Translations under genes and position numbers: made by a program
Assembly (NCBI GenBank): GCA_965660815.1
Contig: CBFIBG010000004.1
Location: 52,272-116,271 of the forward strand
DNA length: 64,000 nt
Direction of reading: 5' to 3'
DNA from: Glaciecola sp965660815
Lineage (GTDB): Bacteria > Pseudomonadota > Gammaproteobacteria > Enterobacterales > Alteromonadaceae
The notes under the pieces: model-generated
Seen by the model: the letters and a program-made list of their open reading frames with translations, nothing else
The model's database searches: none
What the model was told of the DNA's origin: nothing
In this document: one piece after another, positions 54,891 through 63,135 of the stretch
How positions within the stretch are numbered: position 1 is the stretch's first letter
Layout: every line of letters starts with the position of its first letter

Positions 54891-55883
54891 TTAACCTTGG
54901 TTGAGTAGCTCAGAAAGTTCTATCAAAGCTGCGTTAGCACGAGAAATATAGTTAGCCATAACAAGAGAGTGATTAGCCAACAGTCCAAAACCGTCTCCAT
55001 TTAGAATCATTGGACTAAACACAGTTTCTTGTGTTCCTTCCAGTTCTCTTATAATTTGTTGCAAACTCACTGTGGCATTTTTTTTGTTCAGCACGTCAGC
55101 AAAGTCAGTTTGTATAGCCTGTAAAAAATGAATAAGTGCCCAACTTGAGCCGCGCGCTTCGTAAAATACATTATCTAATTCAAACCAACCAGTTTGATTG
55201 GTAATTGTGGTTGATTCTGGTGACGAATTTGACGCGCTTGCATCGCCTGCTAAGTTAGTGTTAATTACGTCTGTTCCAACACTGGCACTAAGTCTTTGAG
55301 ATAGACTACCTAAACGTTTTTCAACTTGTTTTAAGTATTCCCTTAAGTTATCGGCTCTTGTGTAAAATTGATTGTCTGAAATAGCAGAATTACCTAAGTT
55401 ATCGCGATATTCTTTTAATGCCTTTAAGGCATCTGCATATTGGCCTTCGCTGGATGGCAAAATCCAACGGCTGTTGTCAAAGTTCAAGTTTGGTTGCGCT
55501 CTTGCCAAGGGTTGGTTACTCACTGATTGGGACTGAGCTCGACTAAAGTCTTTGCGCATTGCTAATGCTAAATCTCGGCTCATTTCTAACACACCAAACT
55601 CCCAGCTCGGTATGTTATCTAGAATTATACCTGGAGGGGTGATGTCGTTCGTTAGATACCCACCAGATTTGTACAACATAGTATCAATGACCTCAATAAG
55701 CGTATTGGTAGTCGTGAATCCTGGCACTATTTTTTGTTGGTTTTCATCAGCGACGTTTTGGGCTCGTTCATTTACGTTAAATGTGTTTGGTTCAAAGCTC
55801 CACCAAATGCCGAGGATGCATATTAGTACAATAATTGCGCTAAAAAACGCAATGACTGACTTCATATTAAAAATATTACTCAT
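54891..55883 (-). CDS. DUF2333 family protein
   Basis: A 330-residue protein with one N-terminal membrane segment (about 8-30) and a large periplasmic domain of the DUF2333 family: GFTTTNTLIEVIDTMLYKSGGYLTNDITPPG, FGVLEMSRDLALAMRKDFSRAQSQS and FELDNVFYEARGSSWALIHFLQAI-type helices. Function unknown. A gamma-proteobacterial family often found near envelope genes. It is followed 2 bases later by the barrel gene. Confidence 0.85.
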   Translation of the reverse strand: MSNIFNMKSVIAFFSAIIVLICILGIWWSFEPNTFNVNERAQNVADENQQKIVPGFTTTNTLIEVIDTMLYKSGGYLTNDITPPGIILDNIPSWEFGVLEMSRDLALAMRKDFSRAQSQSVSNQPLARAQPNLNFDNSRWILPSSEGQYADALKALKEYRDNLGNSAISDNQFYTRADNLREYLKQVEKRLGSLSQRLSASVGTDVINTNLAGDASASNSSPESTTITNQTGWFELDNVFYEARGSSWALIHFLQAIQTDFADVLNKKNATVSLQQIIRELEGTQETVFSPMILNGDGFGLLANHSLVMANYISRANAALIELSELLNQG

Positions 55884-55999
55884 GAATGTCCTTAATCGCT
55901 TTGCCTAGAAATAAAGTATACATCAGTATTTAGACAAAATAAGCTCATGATTATAAATAATTGTCCTATTTGATGAAACATATCAAGATGATTGAGTGT

Positions 56000-56215
56000 T
56001 TAATACGAGTAGCGGTCCTTCAAAAGCAAAATTGCCAATACGTACCCTAATGCCGTGGCAAATGGGAATATCAAAAAAACGGCTATTGCTACTATTCTTA
56101 CCATCCATGGGTTAATACTGGCGTATTTCGCCAGTCCAGAACACACCCCAGCAACTTTCCCATTAATTGGATCTTTGAAAAATCGTTTTTTGCTGTTCAC
56201 AGTATTCATTTGCAT
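56000..56215 (-). CDS. PspC-domain protein
   Basis: A 71-residue protein with a PspC domain: FKDPINGKVAGVCSGLAKYASINPWMVRIVAIAVFLIFP then a second hydrophobic stretch. PspC is a membrane stress-sensing component of the phage-shock response, but no pspA or pspB is nearby, so this is a stand-alone member. The second Met (56209) is an equally good start. Confidence 0.84.
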   Translation of the reverse strand: MQMNTVNSKKRFFKDPINGKVAGVCSGLAKYASINPWMVRIVAIAVFLIFPFATALGYVLAILLLKDRYSY

Positions 56216-56239
56216 ACCTTTTTGGTGATGTGGTCACTT

Positions 56240-56359
56240 TTACTTAAAACCAGCTTTTATAAGCTTGAAGTGACTGAGTAAAAAAAAGACTATTGCACTT
56301 CCAAGATAAAATAAAACTGGTGATAGCACTAATCCAAGTAAATTAATTTGTCCCAACAT
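56240..56359 (-). CDS. Putative 39-residue membrane peptide
   Basis: An ORF too short for automatic listing: ATG 56357-56359 preceded by AAGGA with 9-base spacing, stop TAA at 56240-56242, 39 residues. It is almost one continuous hydrophobic helix (LGLVLSPVLFYLGSAIVFFLL) with a basic end (FKLIKAGFK). It starts like the N-terminal half of DUF1656/AaeX-type small proteins but lacks their second half, so that likeness may be chance. It lies between the PspC gene and a secreted protein gene on the same strand. Confidence 0.5.
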   Translation of the reverse strand: MLGQINLLGLVLSPVLFYLGSAIVFFLLSHFKLIKAGFK

Positions 56360-56395
56360 ATTGTTCAATCCTTATAGCATCAACTTTCATATGGT

Positions 56396-56737
56396 TTAGT
56401 CGTTATCTGAATCATTTTGGTTTAGTTGGTTATTGTTTTGTTTCGAGATAACACTTCTGTGTACTTCAGGATCGTCGATATCATTGAGTTCATTTTGCTT
56501 GTGTTCTGTGCTTTGCGAATTAGCATCTAACAACAGTTGGCTCGCTTTAACTTTCATGGTTTCCAATTGAAGATCAATTTCATCAGTGGTGTTTTGTAAT
56601 GCATTCATCACAATTAAGCTTACGATCTGTTTGATACTAGAGGATGTTTCATTAGTGGTCGCTTGCGCGTTCGAGACTGAAGATATCGATATCCCCAATA
56701 TTAGTGCAGTAGTGACGGTGATTTTGGAAATTTTCAT
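56396..56737 (-). CDS. Small secreted protein of unknown function (dusA-side, left)
   Basis: A 113-residue protein with a signal peptide (about 1-25, SNAQA) and a helical mature part with a low-complexity Asn/Gln/Asp-rich tail. The region NETSSSIKQIVSLIVMNALQ... DEIDLQLETM aligns by eye with the plus-strand protein at 58407-58721 (NALISIVKHSVNKT... ESIELGLQ), which suggests the two are related. Not otherwise recognised. Confidence 0.7.
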   Translation of the reverse strand: MKISKITVTTALILGISISSVSNAQATTNETSSSIKQIVSLIVMNALQNTTDEIDLQLETMKVKASQLLLDANSQSTEHKQNELNDIDDPEVHRSVISKQNNNQLNQNDSDND

Positions 56738-56929
56738 AATTTTACCCTAAGTTAGAATCGTCTCTATCGAAAGAACGCGATAGTTAAATATTGTGACTTG
56801 AGTATTGCCAAACCCATGCCATATTTTTACTTTTGGTAAAAAATATTTAAAATTCAATAAATTATGAGTTTTATGAGATTTAAATATGGATTAAAGAACG
56901 GATTGATAAAAGGAATTTGGTGATTATTA

Positions 56930-57964
56930 CTAATTCAAATGGTCATTTTCACTAAAATTTAGTTTTTCATTATTTATTTTTGCCACAGTGGAATTAACGT
57001 GTTCAAAAGCCGCTTCTAACAGATAGGGGTCATTGTTCTTTCCAGTGCCATTTTCACTTAAGTATCGTCTCCATATCTTGCCTCCTGGCTGGCCCTGAAA
57101 CAATCCCAACATATGCCGTGCGATATGCCATACGCGATGTCCTTGATGGACTTGCTCCGCAATATAGTCGGTCATTTCGTGCACCACTGCTTCTCTTGAG
57201 GTAACCGTAGAGGCTTCATCGCCGAAAAGTTTTTTATCTACTTCTGATAATAAGTATGGATTTGAATATGCCTGTCGCCCCATCATCACGCCATCCACTT
57301 GTTTGAGGTGTTCAGCAGCTTGGTCTAAATCTTTAATACCACCGTTTATTGAGATTTTAAGGTCGGGGTTTGTCCTCTTTAATAAATATACTCTTTCATA
57401 ATTTAACGGAGGTATATCTCGGTTTTGTTTTGGACTTAATCCCTGAAGCCATGCTTTTCTGGCGTGAATTATAAAATGCTCACACCCTACTTGTTTTATA
57501 TCGCTGACAAATTTACTGAGATCTTTGTCTTCGTCCATATCATCAATGCCTATTCTGCATTTGACGGTGATTGGAATATCCGTAACAGATTTCATCGCTT
57601 TAACGCAGTCAGCAACGATGTCAGGGGTTGCCATTAAACAAGCACCAAAACTACCGTTTTTGACTCTATCAGAGGGACAGCCAACATTAATATTTATTTC
57701 ATCATAGCCGAGTTCTTGAGCTTTCACAGCGCAAGTTGCCATATCGTATTTATTACTACCACCTAGTTGAAGTACTAGGGGGTGTTCCGATTCGTTAAAT
57801 CCTAAATAATCGCCTTTTCCATAAATTATCGCGCCAGTGGTGACCATTTCAGTATACAGAACCGTCTTCTTTGTCAGAAGACGAAGAAAATAACGGCAGT
57901 GTCGATCTGTCCAATCCAGCATTGGAGCGACGGAAAAACGATGATTTATATTGGAATGAGACAA
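56930..57964 (-). CDS. dusA: tRNA-dihydrouridine synthase A
   Basis: DusA reduces uridines at positions 20/20a of tRNA D-loops with FMN and NADPH. The 344-residue protein has SVAPMLDWTDRHCRYF at the start, NINVGCPSDRVKNGSFGACLM with Cys109 at the active-site position and Cys96 in GCPS, then HARKAWLQGLSPKQNRDIPPL and GVMMGRQAYSNPYLL. It is full length and isolated, divergent from the secreted-protein gene at 58407. Confidence 0.96.
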   Translation of the reverse strand: MSHSNINHRFSVAPMLDWTDRHCRYFLRLLTKKTVLYTEMVTTGAIIYGKGDYLGFNESEHPLVLQLGGSNKYDMATCAVKAQELGYDEININVGCPSDRVKNGSFGACLMATPDIVADCVKAMKSVTDIPITVKCRIGIDDMDEDKDLSKFVSDIKQVGCEHFIIHARKAWLQGLSPKQNRDIPPLNYERVYLLKRTNPDLKISINGGIKDLDQAAEHLKQVDGVMMGRQAYSNPYLLSEVDKKLFGDEASTVTSREAVVHEMTDYIAEQVHQGHRVWHIARHMLGLFQGQPGGKIWRRYLSENGTGKNNDPYLLEAAFEHVNSTVAKINNEKLNFSENDHLN

Positions 57965-58406
57965 AAAACTAAACCTTCTTCTATGTTTTTAGGCATTGAG
58001 CGTGATCCTTCAAGTTCCAATATCTACGGATATGATGTAGTAAATGGAAAACTTATATCTGCAAGTTTTATAGAATTATGAGCCTGACAGGCATCCACTC
58101 CCGAAATAACGCGATGTTATCATAATAATCCATGGGTAAAAACATGGTACTCGAGCGTAAACTTAAAAATTAGTTAAATTGACCAAACCAATTGGTCAAA
58201 AACGCAAATTCACTTTATCTAACACAATAAGAAGTAACATTGATATTACCGGTTTTAATCATAAGTGTTTGAAAGTAAAAGTTTATGTGTGAATTTTATA
58301 TAATATGGCACATACTTCGCTAAGAAATTTATGAACGCGTTAATTCAACGTTAAGTTCACAAAGAACGTAAGCGATCAACTTTAATTTACACTATAGGAA
58401 CTATTT
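57965..58406. other. 442-base divergent region between dusA and the small secreted protein gene
   Basis: No gene. It includes the palindrome listed separately (58179-58199) and a TATAAT at 58299-58304 that could serve the rightward gene, though no good -35 is at the right distance. AT-rich elsewhere. Confidence 0.45.
58179..58199. promoter_or_regulatory. Palindromic putative operator
   Basis: TTGACCAA-N5-TTGGTCAA, an 8-bp inverted repeat with an internal perfect ACCAATTGGT palindrome. It lies in the divergent promoter region and looks like a TetR- or GntR-type operator. The owner is unknown; spacing does not fit RutR (N2) or FadR. Confidence 0.5.
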
Positions 58407-58721
58407 ATGAATACTCTTTTTAAAATCTTTACTGCAACAGCTTTTATTGTTTGCGTCTCTTTTAATGCTTCAGCTGCAACCGAAAATCAATCAAATGCCT
58501 TGATTAGCATAGTGAAGCATTCTGTGAACAAGACGGTTACACAAGCAAACGAAAGCATTGAATTAGGATTGCAGAAGTCGATACTGACCAACATTCACAA
58601 TATCTCTATTGGTAACGAAGATACTCCAGTAGGAAAAGTGAAAATTATCGATTTGGTTTCAAATACGCAAATTGAACTTAAAGAAGAATCGAAAACAGAC
58701 AAATCTAAAAAAGCGGAATAA
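58407..58721 (+). CDS. Small secreted protein of unknown function (dusA-side, right)
   Basis: A 104-residue protein with a signal peptide (about 1-23, cleavage after ASA) and a charged mature part with a Lys/Glu/Ser-rich tail. It is followed by a hairpin (58740-58767). It appears related to the minus-strand protein at 56396-56737 on the other side of dusA. The putative operator at 58179 lies upstream. Function unknown. Confidence 0.7.
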   Translation: MNTLFKIFTATAFIVCVSFNASAATENQSNALISIVKHSVNKTVTQANESIELGLQKSILTNIHNISIGNEDTPVGKVKIIDLVSNTQIELKEESKTDKSKKAE

Positions 58722-58739
58722 TCGTGGTCTGCAAAAAAT

Positions 58740-58767
58740 GGGGTAAATTAAAAGCGTTATTTACCCC
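58740..58767. terminator. Candidate terminator between the secreted protein and desaturase genes
   Basis: GGGGTAAAT (58740-58748) and ATTTACCCC (58759-58767) form a 9-bp perfect stem with a 10-base loop. The right side lacks a pure T run (TTCTGTTT), while A-rich sequence lies on the left, so it could serve the leftward desaturase gene as well. Confidence 0.6.
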
Positions 58768-58814
58768 TTCTGTTTCTCTCTAGCCGAAAAATAAAAACAC
58801 ATCTACCGCCGTTT

Positions 58815-59948
58815 TTAAGTATTTAGTGGTTCAAGATAATAACTATAAACCGTCTGCCATTTCTCCCTCTGCAAATTGACAGATTGTTTTAATTCTCTAT
58901 ATTTAAAGTCTAACTCTAGTTTTTCATATGATGCTTGAATTGTGTCTTTCCTGATTTTCATCATTGCCTTTTGGGCCTTGTAATAGTCAGACATACGATG
59001 TATCAGAAGGTCATATTCAGCTTGTATTTTGGCTAAAACTTCATCTGCATTTGGTAGATGAATGACTTTTTTCTGCGCGTGTTTGAGTTGCATTTCTAAC
59101 CGAGCTTTTTCAATTCTTTCCTCTGGGGTCACTCTGAGTTTAGAGGTTAACCTAAACCACGACAAACTTTTTATAAGCCACTTGGTAGGGTCGTAATGCC
59201 ACCATCTAATTCCGTTTCTATAGTCACTCTCAAAAATGTGATGGAAATTGTGGTATCCCTCTCCAAATGTGAATATAGCGATTATTCCATTATCTCTCGC
59301 TGTATTAGTGTCGGTATATGGTCGCTTACCCCAAACGTGTGCCAAAGAATTTATAAAAAATGTCACGTGATGAACTGCGACTAGTCTAGCAAAGCCCGCG
59401 ACTAGTATCATGCCAATAATATCACCATTTAGGTAGCCCAATAATCCAGTTATCCCAATGTTTGAAGCTAGCACAATAGGAAGATAGTGGTTATGCTGCC
59501 ACATAACTACTTTGTCCTTGCGCAAGTCCTTACAGTTTGAATAATCATCATATCGGTGCGCTTGATATTCTCTTAGCATCCAGCCCATATGCGAAAACCA
59601 GAAACCTCGTTTAGCAGAATACGGATCTTTGTCATTTTCATCCACGAATCTGTGATGAACTCGATGATCGCTCGACCAATGCAAAATACTGTTTTGAACA
59701 GCCATTGCGCCTCCGATTGCAAGCGCAACTTTGACGACAGGATGTGCTTCAAATGTCTTATGGGACCACAGTCTATGGTAACCAGCCGTGATTGACATTC
59801 CAGTAAAAAAGAAAAGAGCTATTGCAACGAAAATTTCGGTTAAACCAATTCCGTAAAAATATGCCCATAGTGGTACCCCAATGAGAGCGATTGAAGTAGT
59901 GATTATGAATAGGGTGACGTTCAAAGCTATAAGGGGAGGTTTGTTCAA
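58815..59948 (-). CDS. Acyl-lipid/acyl-CoA delta-9 desaturase (DesA/DesC-like)
   Basis: A 377-residue membrane fatty-acid desaturase. The di-iron histidine boxes are HRLWSH (58-63), HRVHH (95-99) and HNFHH (233-237), with hydrophobic helices between them, plus a helical C-terminal extension with possible coiled coil (about 275-377). It introduces a double bond into saturated acyl chains, controlling membrane fluidity. The start appears to be TTG at 59948 because no other Met precedes residue 51, with GGATA upstream. The FabR operator lies 21-38 bases before this start, in the promoter region. Confidence 0.92.
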   Translation of the reverse strand: MNKPPLIALNVTLFIITTSIALIGVPLWAYFYGIGLTEIFVAIALFFFTGMSITAGYHRLWSHKTFEAHPVVKVALAIGGAMAVQNSILHWSSDHRVHHRFVDENDKDPYSAKRGFWFSHMGWMLREYQAHRYDDYSNCKDLRKDKVVMWQHNHYLPIVLASNIGITGLLGYLNGDIIGMILVAGFARLVAVHHVTFFINSLAHVWGKRPYTDTNTARDNGIIAIFTFGEGYHNFHHIFESDYRNGIRWWHYDPTKWLIKSLSWFRLTSKLRVTPEERIEKARLEMQLKHAQKKVIHLPNADEVLAKIQAEYDLLIHRMSDYYKAQKAMMKIRKDTIQASYEKLELDFKYRELKQSVNLQREKWQTVYSYYLEPLNT

Positions 59949-59968
59949 CTTGTATATCCAAAAATTTC

Positions 59969-59986
59969 AGCGTACAACTGTGCGCT
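59969..59986. promoter_or_regulatory. FabR/DesT-type operator between the desaturase gene and fabR
   Basis: AGCGTACAACTGTGCGCT is an 18-bp imperfect palindrome that matches the E. coli FabR site (AGCGTACAcgTGTTCGCT) at all outer positions except one base and the central pair. It lies in the 111-base divergent space and can repress the desaturase, fabR or both. Confidence 0.88.
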
Positions 59987-60059
59987 AATGTAACTTTAAG
60001 TCTTGAGACGCGCAAGAAATTTATTGCAGAAAACCGGTCAACTGTGTAAATATTTGAAC

Positions 60060-60680
60060 ATGAATCGACAACAACAAAAGCTTCAAACACGCCAACGCAT
60101 AATAAATAGCGCTTTCTCCCTATTAGACGATAACAAAAGTTTTACGACCATAAGCTTAAGAGAAGTGGCCCGTGAAGCCAAAATAGCGCCGACTTCTTTT
60201 TATCGACATTTTACCGATATTAATGAGCTTGGACTCACACTGGTTGATGAATCTGGCCTTGCTTTGAGACAATTAATGCGGCAAGCAAGACAGAGAATTG
60301 CCGCAGGTGGGAGTATTATAGATATATCGGTAGATACCTTTTTTGAATTTATTTTGAACAATCCAAATGTGTTTAGGTTGTTATTAAGGGAACATACTGG
60401 TACTTCAGCATCATTCAGAGCTGCGGTTATGAGAGAAATTCAACATTTTACTGATGAGTTAACTGAGTATATTGTTGCAAAGCTATCCATCCCAATTTCA
60501 ATCGCTAATTTGCAATCTGACGCCATGGTAAAACTTGTATTCAATGCTGGAGCAGAAGCGCTAGATGCCGATAGAGCAAACGTAAACGAGATAGCGCACC
60601 GCGTGAAATCTCAGCTGCGCTTTATTCAGAAGGGGGCATACAGTTATGCCCACAAAATTACGGTCAGTGATGCCAAATAA
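60060..60680 (+). CDS. fabR: TetR-family repressor FabR of unsaturated fatty-acid genes
   Basis: FabR senses the balance of unsaturated and saturated acyl chains and represses desaturase or fabA/fabB genes. The 206-residue protein from ATG 60060 (MNRQQQKLQTRQRI) has the TetR helix-turn-helix at about 25-60 (FTTISLREVAREAKIAPTSFYRHF), followed by DESGLALRQLMRQARQRIAAGGS and FRLLLREHTGTSASFRAAV, nearly identical in pattern to E. coli FabR. An earlier in-frame start at 60003 would add 19 residues with no support. It is divergent from the desaturase and convergent with trmA, the order of E. coli fabR-trmA neighbours. Confidence 0.95.
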   Translation: MNRQQQKLQTRQRIINSAFSLLDDNKSFTTISLREVAREAKIAPTSFYRHFTDINELGLTLVDESGLALRQLMRQARQRIAAGGSIIDISVDTFFEFILNNPNVFRLLLREHTGTSASFRAAVMREIQHFTDELTEYIVAKLSIPISIANLQSDAMVKLVFNAGAEALDADRANVNEIAHRVKSQLRFIQKGAYSYAHKITVSDAK

Positions 60681-60721
60681 AACCCAATGTTTCAATACAA
60701 AAGCTGAATTTAAAATATCAC

Positions 60722-61804
60722 TCAAATGGTACTTTTTGACAAAATCACACCAGACTCGATGTGTGGTGTCTGCGGGAACTGGTCAAAAAATGCGGCCCTA
60801 ACCACTTTGTGTGTTTGGCATAGAGTTTCTAAGTTATGTGTTAAGGTTATCGGGTTACAAGATACGTAAATGACGTTATTAAATTTCGACACTAACGATA
60901 GTGTTTTATCGTCAAGACCTGCTCTAGGAGGGTCGACTAAAACAGTAGAAAAATTATAGTCGTCAAGCTCAATGTCTTTTAAACGATTAAACTTACGTAC
61001 TTTTTCATGTGCTTGACCATACTCTTCACTTGAGAGCCGCGCGATTTTTAAGTTGTTAACTGAATTACTCTTTATATTGGATTGTGCTGCTGAAACTGCG
61101 CTTTTTGAAATCTCAGTACCTAATACCTGCCTGTATCTCTGACTGAGTGGAATTGAAAAGTTTCCTGAGCCGCAGTATAATTCCAATAGATCTTTGTCGA
61201 TATCCGGTGCATTTTCATATGCCCAAGTCACCATTTTCTGATTAATAAATGCGTTTGGTTGAGTGAAGCTATTCTCAACCTGTTTGAAAGAGTATACTTT
61301 GCTTGCGATTTCAAGTGACTCTGTAACATAGTCTTGACCAATCACAATCTTTTGCTTCTTTGCTCTTCCTATAACGCCGACAGTGTCATATTGATTAAGA
61401 CACTCGCGCAACTTTTCTGCCTGCTCCACCCACAGATTATCTAGAGTTTTGTGATAAATAAAGCTGACTACAAGTTGGTTAGTGGTGGTCGCTAAATAAT
61501 CAATCTGAAATAATTTCTTTCGTAAAATCTGATTTGAATTTACCGCTTCAATAACATTTAGCATCGCATCGTTAATGAAAGGATGTGCTGCATCAAGTTG
61601 ATCTACTCTATATTTACTCTTTGTTTCCTTGTCGAACATAATGTGAAAACTATGGTCACCTTCGTGCCAAATACGGAATTCGGCCCTCATTCTGTAGTGA
61701 ACAGGCGGTGATTTGAAACAATCTAATTGATGTTTAAAGTATGGAGCTAATGCCAATTCCATGGATTTTTTTTTTGCTGTAAATTCTGCTTCGTAATTTT
61801 TCAT
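60722..61804 (-). CDS. trmA: tRNA (uracil54-C5)-methyltransferase
   Basis: TrmA makes ribothymidine at position 54 of tRNA. The 360-residue product has the SAM-binding region LELYCGSGNFSIPL, GTEISKSAV, VLVDPPRAGLDD, and YVSCNPITL with the nucleophilic Cys, then FPQTPHIESGVIL with the catalytic Glu. It lacks the N-terminal TRAM domain and Fe-S cysteines of RlmD, so TrmA is the right assignment. It is convergent with fabR. Confidence 0.96.
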   Translation of the reverse strand: MKNYEAEFTAKKKSMELALAPYFKHQLDCFKSPPVHYRMRAEFRIWHEGDHSFHIMFDKETKSKYRVDQLDAAHPFINDAMLNVIEAVNSNQILRKKLFQIDYLATTTNQLVVSFIYHKTLDNLWVEQAEKLRECLNQYDTVGVIGRAKKQKIVIGQDYVTESLEIASKVYSFKQVENSFTQPNAFINQKMVTWAYENAPDIDKDLLELYCGSGNFSIPLSQRYRQVLGTEISKSAVSAAQSNIKSNSVNNLKIARLSSEEYGQAHEKVRKFNRLKDIELDDYNFSTVLVDPPRAGLDDKTLSLVSKFNNVIYVSCNPITLTHNLETLCQTHKVVRAAFFDQFPQTPHIESGVILSKSTI

Positions 61805-61939
61805 TATTGCTCCTGTTCGCTGTCTTTCATCAATGCTATCTATTCAATTTTACAAGCTAGGCAAGAATAACCAAAATCTTTATTAAAGATTTCCTTACTG
61901 CGTGCCGTTATAAACGATGAGGATAGTGAGGTATCTTTT

Positions 61940-63127
61940 ATGAATGTAATTAAAACCCAAGTGGACTTGGCTGAAAAAGTCCAGGGGGCAAAAACTCCTG
62001 TTATATATGACAGCAGTCCTAGCGCGGAGATAGCGACGAAAAATTTTGAGAATGCGCAGCCGCTTATTAAAACGTCGGCAAACGATGAAATTGTCGCAAG
62101 GGTGCTAAGTTTTACGTTAAGCCAAACGATGTCAGTGGACCAAAAAACCAATTCATCCCAACATAAACAGCAAGGGTATAAGACTGAAAATAGTAAGCCA
62201 GATACGCACCAAGTAAAATTAAATGCGGTGTCTACAGAGTCAAAGCAATTTAGCATAGACACCGTAGCGTCTAATGTGACTAATTTTGTTAACAATGCAT
62301 TGACTAAACTTATTGCGAGCGGCCATGATGAAAAGCAGGTCGAGTACTTTAAAAGTTCAGCGATTGCTGGCGTTGAAAATGGGATTGAACAGGCGAAGAG
62401 AGAGCTTGATGGATTGGTCTCAAATAGTATTTTTGAATTGGTCGATAAAACAAAAAATGCGATAATTGATGGAATTGACGCATTTGAGGTCATTGAAGAG
62501 ATTAATCTTTTTAATTCGAAATTAGCGGACGCTCCAGTATCGGGCAGCAGTGCAATTACAATCCATTCTCATTCGCGACAACCAATAAAAGTGTCTTTTG
62601 ATAGTCAAGCGATTGCTCACGACAATAATGACAATCAATCGTTTTCCATTACAACCAGCGCAACTAACACGTTAATATCCATCGAGTCAGAAAATAGTAA
62701 GGCACAGCTGCCTGAACTTGCGGATTTGATAAACAAAACAGATGATGTACTTAATACTTTTTACAGGAAAGACATAGACAGAGCGTATCAAAAAACTATT
62801 GAACTTGGTTATACAAATGAAGAGTTAATTTCGCTAGCGAATCAACGCGACTCATCAAAAATAGTAAAACAAGTAGAAAAGTACGACCAGATTAGGCATT
62901 TTGTGGAAAAAACTGATTCTGTTAGACATGAGTCCCCAAACGCTGTAGCCGAGTACATCAATAAATACATAAATGTCATGCAATCTAGCGAGGGTTTATT
63001 GGCTAGTCGAGAAGACTTCAATCAAATAATTAATGGGATTGTGAATCAAATGAAAGACGTGCAGATTCCAGATTTGCTGCACGCAATCAATAGATTTCAT
63101 TCTTTCAATCAAAAGTTTGAAAATTAA
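61940..63127 (+). CDS. DUF5610-type protein, function unknown
   Basis: A 395-residue cytosolic protein. The segment SNVTNFVNNALTKLIASG... QVEYFKSSAIAGVENGIEQAKRELDGL (about 110-155) matches the helical DUF5610 pattern found in many marine gammaproteobacteria, sometimes beside flagellar genes. The remainder has predicted helices (about 250-390) and a variable middle. No flagellar gene is near here. ATG 61940 has GAGG upstream. The overlapping minus-strand frame is a shadow. Confidence 0.72.
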   Translation: MNVIKTQVDLAEKVQGAKTPVIYDSSPSAEIATKNFENAQPLIKTSANDEIVARVLSFTLSQTMSVDQKTNSSQHKQQGYKTENSKPDTHQVKLNAVSTESKQFSIDTVASNVTNFVNNALTKLIASGHDEKQVEYFKSSAIAGVENGIEQAKRELDGLVSNSIFELVDKTKNAIIDGIDAFEVIEEINLFNSKLADAPVSGSSAITIHSHSRQPIKVSFDSQAIAHDNNDNQSFSITTSATNTLISIESENSKAQLPELADLINKTDDVLNTFYRKDIDRAYQKTIELGYTNEELISLANQRDSSKIVKQVEKYDQIRHFVEKTDSVRHESPNAVAEYINKYINVMQSSEGLLASREDFNQIINGIVNQMKDVQIPDLLHAINRFHSFNQKFEN

Positions 63128-63135
63128 ATTATGGC

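Noticed and set aside
58179..58199. RutR operator
   Set aside because: The arms agree with TTGACCA/TGGTCAA but the spacer is 7 instead of 2 bases, so the assignment to RutR is not justified.
61840..62493. 217-codon minus-strand frame over the DUF5610 gene
   Set aside because: Composition is Ser/Phe/Leu-rich without domain likeness; the plus-strand frame has a ribosome binding site and a family pattern, so this is an antisense shadow.
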